Origin: Sinotaia quadrata
Lineage: Eukaryota > Mollusca > Gastropoda > Architaenioglossa > Viviparidae
Assembly: GCA_028829895.1 (NCBI GenBank)
Contig: CM054177.1
Location: forward strand, 34,249,064-34,313,063
DNA length: 64,000 nucleotides
Reading direction: 5' to 3'
A model generated the notes under the pieces. The model was not told the origin of the DNA and searched no databases. It saw only the letters and a list, made by a program, of their open reading frames with translations. A program made the position numbers and the translations under genes. Below, in pieces: positions 11,001-25,700 of this stretch. Numbering within the stretch: the first letter of the stretch is position 1; each line of letters begins with the position of its first letter.

Positions 11001-14000
11001 GTACTTTCAAAGACTTGTCAGGGGGAAAAAATTAACCTATGACTTTTAAATAGCATGGTGCTTTCAAAGGATCATTTAGATCAAGTATCATAGTAATAGT
11101 TTTTAAATGGTACTTACAGAAGGTCATTAGAAAAACAACTTACCTATGGCTTTTAAATAAACAGGAGATGGCAAGACATCCTGCCAGATTTTTTGCAGAT
11201 GCGACAACTGATGGAGGGCCTGTTTCACAGCTTTATCAGCAATAGTGTAGTTTGCATCCTCATCTACTGCAGCAAAACCTGATTTAAAAGAAGAAAAAAT
11301 GCCTTTCTTTCAAAATATTCGCTGTTTTAAAAATAGAACTTACTATTTTTACATATGCAATAAACATCTCATTTTGATATATGTGCACTTCCACCTTACT
11401 TGTCATTTTCTTTTTACTTCTTAGCATTCAAGCTTACCAGTAGGACTGGATTAGGTCTTTTATGTCTTAACACTACACGTTAGTTCACAAACCCCCTTAA
11501 CCCTTTACTGCGCACATGTTTTTCGTTTTTTTTAGCTCTGCGCAGGCAAGAATTTTCAGGATTTCAGTGAGATTTAGGGTTATGTTAGTAAAAACATAAT
11601 ATCTTAGGTATTAGTGCATAAAATTCATTGAAATGAAATGCAAAATGAAAGCAGCTTTATTATTTTCCTTACTATTAGGTGACAAATTTTAATCCATATA
11701 TCAACACATATTTACACACAAAAAATTATTGTCCAAACTTCCTGAATCTCTTCAGAGGCATGACTTTGTTGATGCCAGGAACATCTAACCTATCATCAGT
11801 TGACCAATACATCTCTTCTCTCGGCAGGTTGTGAATCCCTATCAAAATCAAAAGTCCAAAATAGGCCTTCATTTCAGTGACATTGGTTTCCTTCCAAACT
11901 GGATTGCCATGTTCTTTATCTGCGATTTTGTGACGTGCATACTTGTTTGTTTGTTCTGCTGTCAAATGATTCTTCTTCGAAAAGCTGGTAGAAGAAAGCC
12001 AGCTGAGTAGGCCTATGATTAGTAGTCAAATTAGGTCCCATTTCTGCTACAAATTTTAATATCTTCAGTGCTGAAGTTCTACTATTCCAAAAGTGTCTCT
12101 AGATATCCCCTCCCCCTCCTCTTCTTCAATATCCTCAGAATCTGATGCACTCTCCTCTCAGTTGGAAAGATTTGATGTGTGTATGCTATTGATGCTAATG
12201 TCACTGCTGATCTCACCATCTGATTCAAAATCAACTTCTCTCACCTCGATGTCTGACAAATTGAATCCTGTAAACTCCTCACTATCACTCGATGATTCAA
12301 AGAAACCCATTTGAAACACCAAATGCAAAAAAAAAAAGTTTATGAAAAAAATGAATGCAGCAAAGAGAAAATATTTTGAAATGTACTTCAATTAATTCAG
12401 AATCGACTACACAGGAAGTAGACAACTGGAAGTCTTGTGATTTCTCGATGAGTGAGAAAGGAACACTGGTTGATACAGATGCTTTCGGACATTTTGCCCC
12501 ATCAGACGACTGGCCGCTTTCAGCCACTGTGCCCAGTAAAAGGTTAAAGAGCATACTGCTGTTCCTAACATTCAAGCTTTCAGTGGACTGATGTGAAATA
12601 GCCTTCCAACACTACATGTAGTGTTGGCACAAATAAGTTTTCATTCTATCCAGTTCTGATACTTTTCAGTTTTTATATATACCAGGCTTGTATAGAATGG
12701 ATTTTGCTATTGTACAAGAGAATTTATTGATAGATCTAACCACTCAAGTCATAATTGTGCTGAGTTATTTTAAGGAAAATTGAGAACAGAACAAGTACTT
12801 TATATTCATTCACTATTGTACTTTTAAACTATTCTTCAGAGTTGTGATCTTTAACTTTTTGTAAAGTATTTGTTGAATCCTTTCTATTGTAAATTATTTG
12901 TTAAATCCTACTTTTCTGACATATTTTAATAATGCATAAAATTCTTATTTCAATGTTTCTATGAATTGTTTTACCTTCTGTTAAGGTATTAAGTTTTATT
13001 AGAATTTTTAGCGTTTCTTTGTATTAATTTGTCTTCATTCAGCAAATTCTATTATCTGTGTATGCAGCACTCTTACAAAATAAGTCTTGACTGTTTGTCT
13101 TTGTTTATCAGAGTTGATATTTAACCATTTTATTAAAACTGTGGGCAACACCACCCCAGATAGTAACATCAATAAGTGCAGATAGTATACAGCAAGGTAG
13201 TTGAGAAACAGTGATTGGATCAAGATTTATGTTACTCATTTCTTAAGGACTTGCCTAAGAAAAAACAATGATGAAATGATTGGATCATGATATAAATGGG
13301 ATTTTAAAATAGTTTATCAGAATGGTATGGAAAAAGGTTGAGTAGATAGTTTTCATTATCATGTAAGAGGTTTACAAATATTCTGGGAGGACATAAGTGG
13401 TTAGAGTAATTGACAATAGTGTAGTGCTATTCCTTGTCGGTATTTATCAGAATATCATATTCCTTGCCAGTAATTTAAAGGAATGCCAAATTCTTTGCCA
13501 GTAATTTACCAGGATCTCATGGTGCTGTTTAGAAGTGTTCTCTTCTGTATGGTGACAAGTAATGAGTAAAATTCTCAGTCGATAAAAGTGATGAGGAATT
13601 TTATCTCAGTAGTTTCTTCTCAAATAACATATATCAATTTCATAGAATTTATTATTAAAATAACCAACAAAACTTAAATGTTCTAAAGTTGAAGATAATC
13701 AACAAAGAATTTTTAAAAATTAAATGAGAAGGAAGCAATTCAGTAGCTGTTTCTTGACACATTTTTCTAACTTGAGGGAGAGGACAAAAAGTATACTGTA
13801 GATATGAAATGACATCTGCAAAATCACTCTAGTTAGTTAATTGGTGTTGATGAGTCCTATTTAAGTATAAAAAGTCTACAATATCTGAATTTTCCAAAAT
13901 CACTCTAGTTAGCTAACTGGTGTTATTGAGTCCTATTTAAGGACCAAAAGTCTACAATTGAGTACACTAAACAATAACTGAATTCTGCAAAATCATTCTA

Positions 14001-17000
14001 GTTAGCTAAATGGTACTGATGAGTCCTATTTAAGGACCATACGTCTACAATTGAGTACACTATAGACCCTAGGACTGGCTGTATAAACTGACGTTGGTAG
14101 TCATTAAATGGTATTGACGAGTCTCATTTAAGGACTGAATGTTGTCATACATTTTAGATCTCACTTCTTTTGCTCAGTCTGTAATATTTTTATACTTTTT
14201 AACTGAATTTCCTAAACTGGCTTTTGTTTATAGCAGTAAAATCTTTACTGCTGTATAAATTAAAATCATCAAATATAAACTAAAAATATTTTATAATTTT
14301 ATAAATATTTTATAAGTAATAAAGCAGAAAATGTATTATTTAATATATAATATTATTTAACTCTGGCACAAATACATAAGTGAATCAGTATGATCTTATA
14401 TAAATGACTGATTCTGACTTACAAGTGTATCAGTATGATCTTATATAAATGACTGATTCTGACTTACACTTTATCAGTATGATCTGAAAATAACTGATTC
14501 CAAGTGGCAATGAGTGTATCTATACATACAAGTATCTATATACTCCTCCTAAAATGACTTATTCTGAGTTACAATGATACAAGTGTATCAGTAAACTCAT
14601 CATAAATGATTTGAGTTACAATGTCACAAGTGTATCAATAACCCTTATCATAAAATGATTGATTCTGAAGGAAAAAATATTAAAATTACCTCCAGCAGCC
14701 TGAAGGTACTTTTCAATTATTGCTTTTTGCATATTCATCTGATCTAGAAAACTTGTTGTGCCAAGAGCTCGAATTTCAGGAATGAGGTCGACAAATGTAG
14801 CACTAACATCAGGAGGCAAAGTACTGTGGAACTGGTGACCAAGTGTAAGCAGATGATGAGCCAAATACATACAGTTGTTGTGGTGTAGTGCTGAGGATAA
14901 AAGTTTTGACAGCTAATAAATGTCATGGAAACACACTTATGATTAAAAACTAACATAAAACAAACAATATGTAACACATAATAATCAGCAATACAGCATG
15001 ATCAATTAACAAAGAAAATATCTTACCCTAACATAAATGATAATTTTTAAACTGTTGCAGATAGTTAGCAAAGATCATTATCAAACAATTTCAATCTTTT
15101 ATAAAATTTTAAAATCATTTCAAGATTTATTTTTCTTTAAGGAAGTCAGAGATGTAGGGTGAAGATTTGCATTTCAATGACTGATCATACTGATTTACAT
15201 TTCAATGACAGCTATTCATTGCCCATGAATTTACATGTTATGTCAACAACAATACAGCTATTTGTTAACCATGAATTCACGTCATTGAATGACACTTCTA
15301 TATATTGTCATTGATTTAACATTTTATGTCAACAAACATACAACTATTTGTTTTTTATGAATTCAATGACAGAGAGATATTTGTTTTTTTATAAATTCAC
15401 AATGCTTGTCATAGACAGAACTATATGTTCACAAATTCACAATGCTTGTCATAGACAGAACTATATGTTCACAAATTCACAGGGCTTGCAATTTTTTTGT
15501 GATAAGGTAAAAACTATTAGAGATCAAATTAGATCAACTTAGCAATCTGCTATTTAACCTGCTCTCTCCCTATAGCCATAATATAGAGTTTCAACAACTT
15601 CACATTTCAACAAATGTAGATTTTCTATAACAATCCTGAAGAAATCTGTCCCAAAGTCATGTGAAAATTACTACTATCTGAGTTCTCATATGCTATACTA
15701 CACACTATAAATGGCATTTTCCCATCAATTTAAAACAGCTAATGTAAAACAACCCTTCATCTGAATGATTTGAAAAACTATTGCCCAATCTGTAATCTTC
15801 CAAAAGCACCTGACTGGATCAAAAAGGCAGTTATGATGCCACCCTCTACAGACAGTCACTGGTCTGGTCAAAAAGTACATTAGACAGCAATCGTGAGTGC
15901 TGTTTCAACACTGGCAGATTATCAATCATTCAATGCTTTAATCCTACCTGCTTTTCTGATGACTGAGATTAACGAATTTGTTGATGGAATATAGTCACTG
16001 ACAAAGACATGGTGAGTCTCATGTTTGATTTTGGAACTGCACGTCAAACATTTAATAACTAATACCACTGCAGCTCCATTGCTTTACTAAGAATAATAAA
16101 CTACTAACATAAACTGCTAACAACTAACAAAAACTGATAGCTAATAACATAATAAACTGCCAACTATAAAATAAAATGGTAGCAAGTAACATAACTGTAC
16201 ACTACTAATAAAAGTAATATAACAAACTTCTAGCTACTAATATAAAATGGTAGCAAGTAACACAAACTGTAAACTACTAACAAACTTCTAATTACTAACA
16301 TAATAAACTGCTAACTACTAACATAAAATTGTAACTAATAACATAAACTGTTAACTTTGGGCATAATAAAGTGCTAACTACTAAAAGTACTAACATAAAC
16401 TGGGAGCTAATAACAATAAATTGCTAACTACTAGCAGCTAGTAACAAAATAAACTCTTCAATACCTACATACATGGGTAATAAACTAGAAGCATAATAAA
16501 CTGTTTACTACTAACATAGGCAACTAGTAACATAAACTACTAACAAACTAGTAATAATAACTACTAACATAAACTGATAACTACTAACACAGACTGGCAA
16601 CTAGTAACTTAAACAGCTAACTACTAACAAACTGGTAATAGGAACTACTAACATAAACTGCTACCTACTAACATAATAAACTCTACTAATTTATATATTT
16701 TAAAAATGAAAAATAAGTACTTTCCCTTTATTTTAATGTAAACACTCATGAATACACAAAGATAGGACCTGCAATTTTTCATAAGCTACATTTTCTTATT
16801 ACTGTTGTGATTCACTGTGAATTAGATTTACATACCATATAGAGTGTACTTCACAGTTTTACATCACACACTATGACAAAAATAAATATACAATGTCAAA
16901 AGATCAGTTAATGATGTAGTACTGTTAATTTTGTCTCTTTTGCATGAGTAATGCAGTGTATTACATCATATTTTGTAGTATTATAATTTTGATCCTTTCA

Positions 17001-19726
17001 AATTTCCCATATATAGGTTTTGACATCAACACTAACCTTAGGATAATTAATATAAAAATATGAACTGAATTTATGGATTTTTTCAAAGACCATAAGAACC
17101 ATATGGTACGAGTATCTACTGTGCAAAACAGTTATTATTAAAACAATCACTTAGTTTTCTTTGAATTGTACTTCAAAGTTTATTTCAAGTACTTTTCATG
17201 AATGGAAAAATGAACAATTAAATTAAAGCAAAAGGCAAATGATGAAACAAAAGTTGTTTGTAATGTTATGTGAGAGTATACATCTAGTGATAAGGTAACT
17301 ATTAACAGGAAGTTTGTAATGTTATGTGATAGTATACATCTAGTGATAAGGTAACTATTAACAGGAAGTTGTTTGTAATGTTATGTGATAGTATACATCT
17401 AGTGATAAGGTAACTATTAACAGGAAGTTGTTTGTAATGTTATGTGATAGTATACATCTAGAGATAAGGTAACTATTAACAGGAAGTTGTTTGTAATGTT
17501 ATGTGATAGTATACATCTAGTGATAAGGTAACTATTAACAGGAAGTTGTTTGTAATGTTATGTGATAGTATACATCTAGAGATAAGGTAACTATTAACAG
17601 GAAGTTGTTTGTAATGTTATGTGATAGTATACATCTAGTGATAAGGTAACTATTAACAGGCATTGAGAAGTGTACTGAACAAGTCAAGAAGATTTAATTT
17701 TACAAAAAATGGCTATATAATTCATAAATTTAGAAAAATAGCAACCAGTTTTAAACTGATATAGTTTAATAAAATCTTCAGGAAAAGAGTTTGCATAGGT
17801 TCAAATCAAATCTTTCGCACCAACAGGCAGCAACAGTGACAGAAACGCAGGAACACTACTAGCAGATTTTCATTTCTATATTTGGCTCATGTAGAGCACT
17901 GCTCTTCCAGACACATAAAGACCCTTTTCCCATTCTCTCCCCTTTGCTAAATAGCTCTCTCTTCCTCATACAATGACACTCGAAGACTCTGAACTCTCAC
18001 TCTCTTGAGTTACATAGTTCAATGTTCCTCTGTATGCATTTGACTCCCTGTCAATCTCTGTCACAAACACCCTGGCCAAGCAATATATACTCTGAGCATG
18101 GACTGCCAAGGAGCCCCTTATAATTCTACAACAGTCATCCTAGAACTGGACTTCTATGATCTGTATTTTCTTACTTTCATTTAGATATGAATTACTTCTA
18201 AACTACTTATGTCATGATTTTAGTGTCAAAAGAAACTTCATTAAATGCCCTTTATAAATACAACTCTTTCCTAATGTATAATTTATAAGGTACAAAATAA
18301 AATAAATAACTATGTTCATGTGCCATGTAAAAATCATTCTCACAAGAATAAATCATAACTGCACAAAGAAAATAATATAAATTATCATACATAATTATAA
18401 ACTACAAACTAGTTCCTCTCTAAATATATAAATGTCTACTACTATTAATAAATATGCATAAAACATTAAACAATGATTAAAGTATGTACACTAGTGCAAC
18501 ATAATATACAGTATGACACAAATTTCCTGCATAGTTTAAACAAGGAACCAGTGATTGCTGACAGAATTTGCTGCTACAGGTATGTATGTGGAAACAAAGC
18601 ACTGTAAAATGACAGGCAGCAATATTAAACCCTATACACAAACCCCAGCCTTCCACAATTACAACATGTTTACAAGTCAAAATGACTGATATATATATAA
18701 AGAAATTCTTCAGCTGTCTTTCCAATACTTGTCAAGTTTATCTAGCATGCATTGTAAAGCAATGGTTAAACATCTTGAACTGTCTTGAAGGTTTCTCATT
18801 ATTAACTCAAAGTAAAAGTTAGTTTTATTATGGGGAAAAAAGTAACATCAAGTATGGGTAGGTCAAATTATACAGAAATGGCTAGTAAAGTACATTATAT
18901 AATTCTTTTCCTTTCAGTGATAAAGTTTGTGCAAAAAAATATTTGAGTGTTCACATGTATCATACACAGCATGATGTCATCAGTCTCAATGCCTTATAAA
19001 CTTGTCATTGCAAGATATCAATGAGATCAGCAAAAAACAAATAACTGTAGTTCTGATTCAAGGATAAATAAACTAAATCATGTGTAAGTTTATACTGAAT
19101 ACATAATAATTTCCAGCTAATAAAGAGCATAATTCAGTAAGATTATTGTCAAGCATCACACAGAGAATATTTTTTGAAAACTACTTTGGAATAATACACT
19201 TTTCAGGCTAGGAATAATAATAAAAAGTGATTAATGATGCAAAATTAGTTTTTCTGTTCTAAATATTTTCTAGCACAAAAACGGAAGAGAAGCTGGATAT
19301 TAGTGTCAATACTTATAATGGAAGCCAGTAAAATGAATGTGCCAATTTCAAGATGGACAGGAATGTATTCCCTTACAGATTTAAAAACATAAATCAACAA
19401 TTTTACTGCCCTAATTTCTCTTTTCCATCTACTTTTGGATGCCAAAATGTCTTTGCAAGATGAATAATTCAAACATGACCTTCACGACTTACCAGTGAGC
19501 TGCGGAAAGTTGGCCAGGCTGTGTGCATGATAAGTGGGAAATACGCTACAGAAGAGCTCGAATATATTGCGAACAGCATAAAACATCTGTGCTGCGCATT
19601 GAGGAGTGCTGGAGGAGGCCTCATTCAGTGTGGTGTAAACAAGGTCCAACAACTCTTGAACACACAGGCTGAAACAAACAAACAAAAAAAAAAAGGGTTC
19701 TAATGTGTTTATTCTATTAAATAATC

Positions 19727-19772
<46 letters not shown>

Positions 19773-22700
19773 TTGGACAAAATTGGACTTTTTCTAGTAT
19801 ATCTATAAAGGTAATTTATTTTTAAAATATGTCACTGTAAAAAAGCAACAAGTTATAAAACTATAAAAGAAAGCCCTTGACACCCATATGGAGCAGTCAT
19901 TTAATTAAAGCATGCAAATGCCTAAATACTTAATACCATTTTCACACAATGCTAAACAATCTTTATGCCATGAAATATACAAAATAAAAGATTAAATAAA
20001 TTATTTCAGGAGTAGAATATTTTAAATCAATAATATTAATTATTATAAATCTGCATGTTAATTTCATACACAGAATTTTATTTTATGAGTTTTATCTTAG
20101 CTATGACTGAAGTGTTGGCTGAGCAATAGGTGGGGCTTAAGCAGTTATTAGACGGAGGGAAGGTAAGAACAGACATTGGCGTGACCTGAAGACTCGCAGG
20201 ACAGAATGAGTAGGAATGTTTGACAATTAATAGAGTAGGGGGGAATTGCAAGTCAACTAGAGACTAAGGAATGATAAATAAATAGTTGTTGTCTGTCCAC
20301 AGGAAAAGGAAATGTGATTAAACTACATGTAAATTATAATTTATAAAAATCAAAAATGCTGGATCTCTTAAAATAAATGATGTTCACCTCTTTTCCACCT
20401 ACTACAATGTATTCATTCAATAAGTTTGTTGATATATGGGTAAGAGAGGAACAATATACCCCCCCCCAAAAAAAAAAAAAGAGTAGTAACCTTCTTGTAT
20501 GAAGTTTAAAAAAAAAAGAAACAAACACACTGAAAAAAACAACAACACATCTTTATTTTCACATAAAAAATAGTTAATTCAATTTAAATAGGTGTTATCC
20601 CACTTATTTTTCCTACTTAATATTGTATGAATCTTTTATGCTCAAAATGTGTGTTCTGATAAAACAAGGTTGTGTATAATAAAATTATGATAATAGCTAT
20701 AATACTTTTTGAGATATCGTTAATTTAGTGTTGTAATTTGCAATGATTTTTAGATAAAACAAAATGCAAATTTGTAAGTTCAGTATAAGCAAAATGTAAA
20801 CCACACTGACCAACAGTCCAACATTTTTTAATAATCACAGTCACAGATAACAAGAAAAAAACAGACATAATGATGAATTGAAATTTCAGTATACTGTAAA
20901 TAGCAAAGGAAAACATGTTTTTGTTTCATAAATTTGCTTACAAAATGCATCAAACTGCAATATTCATGGCATCATAGTATGATGTATATGCAAATGATGA
21001 ACAAAGTATATCCAGAATGCATATTATTAAATCATTTGCTGTAGTTAATGCCTATTTTTTCAAAGCATAGCAACAACAATGAGGAAATTATTTGAAGCTG
21101 AAAATGACCTTTTGAACAAATTTTAACAAAAAAAAGTAATCAAGTGTTATACAGAAAATATAATAAAACCAAATTGTCATATCTCTAAAACTATACAACA
21201 TAGAGAGTTGATTCACATATCAAAAGGATCAGTAAACTTTGTTTAATCATTTATTTAATTTACATTTTTAATTTTATTAAACAATTTCTATTTACAAAGA
21301 AAATGAAAACAGATAAATTGTCACATCTCTGAAACTATACATAACACAGTTATGGTTCACCTATTAAAATGATCAGCAGGTTGCCATCCCTCCCTCCCTT
21401 AGTCTTGTTGACCATTGGGGCACCGCTGATGACCTGACAACCAGGTTTTTCCATTCCATTCTGTTCTCTGCTAATCTTACTGCATTGCTCAGTTCCAGTC
21501 CTCTCCACTCTGAGATGTTATCCTTCCATCTTTTCCTCTGTCTTCCTCTCCTTCACCCTCCTTGCACAGTACTTTGCATGATTGTCTTGGCAAGCCCTGT
21601 TGATCGTGTGACATGCCCATAGCATTTCATTTTGCAATTTTTCACAATGGCCAATAGCTCTTTATAGGACCCAATGGTTTGCCTAATTTTGTTTCCCATT
21701 TCCTCATTCGAGACGTGATCTCTATATGAAATGCCAAGCAACCTTTGAAAGCATCTCATTTCAGTAGCTTGTATCCTCCTTTCGAGATCCAGTGTGAGAG
21801 TCCATGACTCACATGCATATAAAAACACAGATACAACTAAGGAGTGCATCAGTCTGATCTTTGAGCTGACTGAGATGTTTCTGTTTTTCCAAACTGTCTT
21901 CAGCCTTGCCATTGCTGTTATTGGCAGCGCAATCCTGGACAATATTTCAGGTTTTGATCCCTCATCTGTCACGATGGCTCCTAAGTACTTGAATTTATTA
22001 ACTATTTCCAATTTCTGATCACCAATCATGATCATTTCCAACGCCATTGGTGTTGTCATCAATTTGATCTTCTCTGCACTGATTTTCATACAAAAAGCAG
22101 TATCTGTCCTGTCCAGTTTTTCCACCAACTGAGCTAGCTCATTTCCTGCAAGGCCATTGATGTCATCAGCAAAGTGTAAGTTTGTTATTGTTCTGCCTCC
22201 AATACTGACAGTTCCTTCATGGTCTTCCAGAGCATCTGTCATGATTTTTTCAAGGAAGATGTTGAAGAGATAGGCGAAAGTAAGCAGCCTTGTCTGACTC
22301 CCACTGCTGTCCTGAACCAATCTCCTATTTGGCCGTTGAAGCAGACTGCTCTGGTGGCCTTGCTTTAAAGGCTTTCTATGATTTGATCAGGCTGGCATTG
22401 ATGTACAGCTTCATGGTGGACCAAAGGGCTGCATGCCATACCATGTTGAACAACTTAAAATCTAAAAAGACATAATAAAGGTCTTGTTGGTGCTGAAGGT
22501 ACTTCTCACATAGCAGTCTCAGATTAAAAATCTGTAGAGGTGTTTTAATATTTTATAATACAAACTTTAACCCGTTCGTCATCACTACGAAAAATGCGAA
22601 CTGGCAGCTCTGTGTCTCACACATTTGCCACCTGGCAACAATTTTCTAGGTAGCCATATTAAAAAATGAAAAGTGAGCGTGATTTTGAAAGGATTTTCAA

Positions 22701-25700
22701 AATTCAAAGTTTAAACTATTACAGACATATTATAGAATTATTAAACTTTCTTAAAAGTTATTTCAAAATTCAAAAATAAGTATATAATAAAAAGTTTTCT
22801 TACCTTTTTGTTGAACATGTGATGTTCATCATTGTTGTTGTATTCATGGAGGACTTTACATCGCACCACAAAAATATAAAATATAAAAGTGTCCAAATTT
22901 TGTGGGGATGTTTCGACAATATTTAGGAATTAAATCCAGGGTGTTGCTTCATCAGAAGTCCCACTGTCAGTCCTAAAACACAGAGCGTCAAGCATGCAAC
23001 CACCAAGTACTTTTACTCAATGACTACAGTGCCCCGAGATGTGTCTGATGAAAGCTTCCAAATGTAGAAAAATAGATATCATCCTTATTTATATGACAGT
23101 TTACAAGTTCCAGTGAAGTGAAGAAATACTAGTTGTGCACATTTCCAGTTAAACAATATTTTTTTTCCAAAATCCAGGAACCGAAAAATGAAGAAGAAAA
23201 TAATGTCCGCCCCTATCCAAGAAGATGATTTATAAAATTTTAGATGTAGATAACTCACATCAGTCAAAGTTAGTGAAGCTCAAATCCAAGTGAAGTGAAA
23301 AAAAATGGTAGTTGCAAACATCATTGACATTGCTAGATTTTAGAGATGCAGTGTTGAAGCAAATACTAGAAAAATATCCTGAGGTCAATGCTTCTAAAGG
23401 TGATCATGCTTCTGCTGACAGTTTGCCACCATCTAGACTGATGGGTAAACATTACATTACACTTTTTCCTCGTATTGATCCAAGTAAACCAACACCAAAG
23501 ACCACAAAGTTGAGAAAAGGACACGTCACATGTGTTCAACATGTGATGTTACCCTGTCTTAACCCCTGCTTTGAAAAATATCATTCAAAGCAGACATTGT
23601 AAATTCTTTTTTCTAATTCTTCTTTCCTTTTTGTCTATTTTCTTCTTTGTATTATAGGAGCATTTTGTTTGAACATTTATTTTCATGCTAAAGAAATACA
23701 AGATCATTAAACTAGAAAGCACAACAAAAATGCAAAAGTTAAAAGATTTAATTTTGAAAGTGAAGGAAAAAAACAATGTTTGAATTATAAACACAATACT
23801 TGATAGCAAGAACTTCATGGACTAACAGTATCAAATTATTTCATGTCTTTGGAAAGGTGCTGAAATGTTGAATAAAAATTTTTTTCTTCATGATTTTATG
23901 ATAAATATTTGATTCCCAAAACTTGTCTTCAACTTTTTACTTTAAATTTTTCCCCAGTTATTCTTCAACACAAATGTAAAAAAAATATGAGTAGCAAAAG
24001 GTTTATCTCTCCTCTTTTAATGGACTGATCAGAATTTATGTTACAAGTCCATGCAGCATTTTGTTAAATTCTTTAAAAATGGTACCCCCAAATATAAATT
24101 TGAAATTTAAAAAGATTTTTAAATCAGGAGCTGTGATAATAAATTTTTGACATAACCCTAAAGCACTTTTGTCAAAGTTTACAGATATAATAATAAAGTT
24201 CAGTAGAAAAACAACAATATATTTTAAAAGATAAAACATAGCTCTTTTTTTGTTGATATATTAAAATGGTTAATTCAGGTTAAATGTGAAGAAAACTGCT
24301 GTGGTATAAAGTTTAGTAAATTTGCTTGTGAAAGTGCATTTGTCCCCTGTAAAACAGCTAACTGGGACAGCCTAGTTTAACTGTAAATAAAACTGCTGTT
24401 TGATAACTTTCAGCAAATATGCATTCATGAAAGCATAATGGGACTGCTTGCTGAGACAGTGAAAGAGTAAAAATGCCACAATGGTCTGCTGTGTAGCAAA
24501 TATCAACAGTTACACACAGTATTTCAATTTATTAACAAATACTTATCAAGAAATGGATCCTGTTTGCAAAATGATTCAGTGCACTGCTAAAACAATAATT
24601 TAAAATCTACTTACAAGTGCATATGTAACATACTGAATGCTGTCAAGTCTAGGTATACAAACACAAAACAACCATTACTCACCTTATTTTACAAGTTGGC
24701 ATTCTGAAGGTAGCAGCACTAAGAAGTAAATCTTCTGTTATCACAAGTTTACGAGATTTTTCTTTGGGTGGACCTCCTGATTTATCTAAAGGTGGCAACT
24801 CACCAGCTGATGAATCTAATCGAACCTGAAATTGATTCCCAATGAATATTAAAGACAAAATTATATGGGTAATATAATACATATTCACTCCAAAATGAAG
24901 TTAGTTTGAAGTACTAAGTACTGCTAAACTAGCTTTTAATTCAATCTGTTAAAGTAATCTTCATTAAAAATAAGCAAACAATTCATGAAAAGTATGTAAA
25001 CAAGCCTTCATTAAAATCTGGTAATCAAGCTTTTATTAAAAGCTGGTAAACAAGTCCTTATTAAAACTGAAAAAAAATACCCTTTATTAAAATCTGGTAA
25101 AAAAGACTTCATTAAAATCTGGCATACAAACTTTCATTAAAATCAGGCAAACAAACCTTCCCTAAAATCTGATAAATAAGCCTTCATTACAATCAGGTAA
25201 ATTAGCTTTCATACGGCTTAAATAAGAGTAAACTTGATTAGAAACAAGCAAAGCAGCACATTTAAGACTAGACTTAGCCATTTACCTCTTGACACTAGAA
25301 TATGGCTTGATTTTCACACATCATAAACATTACCATGAGGTTTGATTATTACAGTATCATAATATCTAAACTATACTTCATTAATAATATAAAATACTTC
25401 ACTAGAAATAATCACTAATGAACAGATAAAGACTAAACTTAGTCATTTACCACTAATGTAGTATGGTTTGTATATCATATTTCAATTACTTTTCTTGACT
25501 AGCCTTCATTAAAAACAAGCATACTAAACAAGAAAAACAATCAATGCATTAGGATTGAATAAATTATTAATATAGTACATATTTAATGACATAAAAATAT
25601 TAACATTTTAAGTCTAAATATCTGTTAACATGTACAAACTTTATTTAAAACTTGAGTACAGTTATAATTAAAGTGTTTGAGCACTACTACTTGTAGATTT

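Larger units (their letters stand above)
20591..24372 (-). mobile_element. DNA transposon with GGTAGTCCCA ends, copy C, with nested insertions
   Basis: In reverse orientation this matches copy A at both ends (20591-21378 against about 5150-5940; 23830-24372 against 1940-2430). The ends are decayed: GGTGTTATCCCACTTATTT at one side and, reversed, GGCTGTCCCAGTTAGC at the other. It is interrupted by a non-LTR retrotransposon fragment and a piggyBac-like fragment, and has also lost internal sequence relative to copy A. Confidence 0.8.

Noticed and set aside
12093..12314. Ser-rich plus-strand frame
   Set aside because: Antisense to the acidic N-terminus of the piggyBac-like fragment.
17790..17820. 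Possible tRNA-type B box (GGTTCAAATC)
   Set aside because: No matching A box or cloverleaf around it, so no tRNA or tRNA-derived SINE is called.
19521..19703. Plus-strand frame
   Set aside because: Antisense to a ZW10 exon.
21794..22018. Plus-strand frame
   Set aside because: Antisense to the reverse transcriptase fragment.
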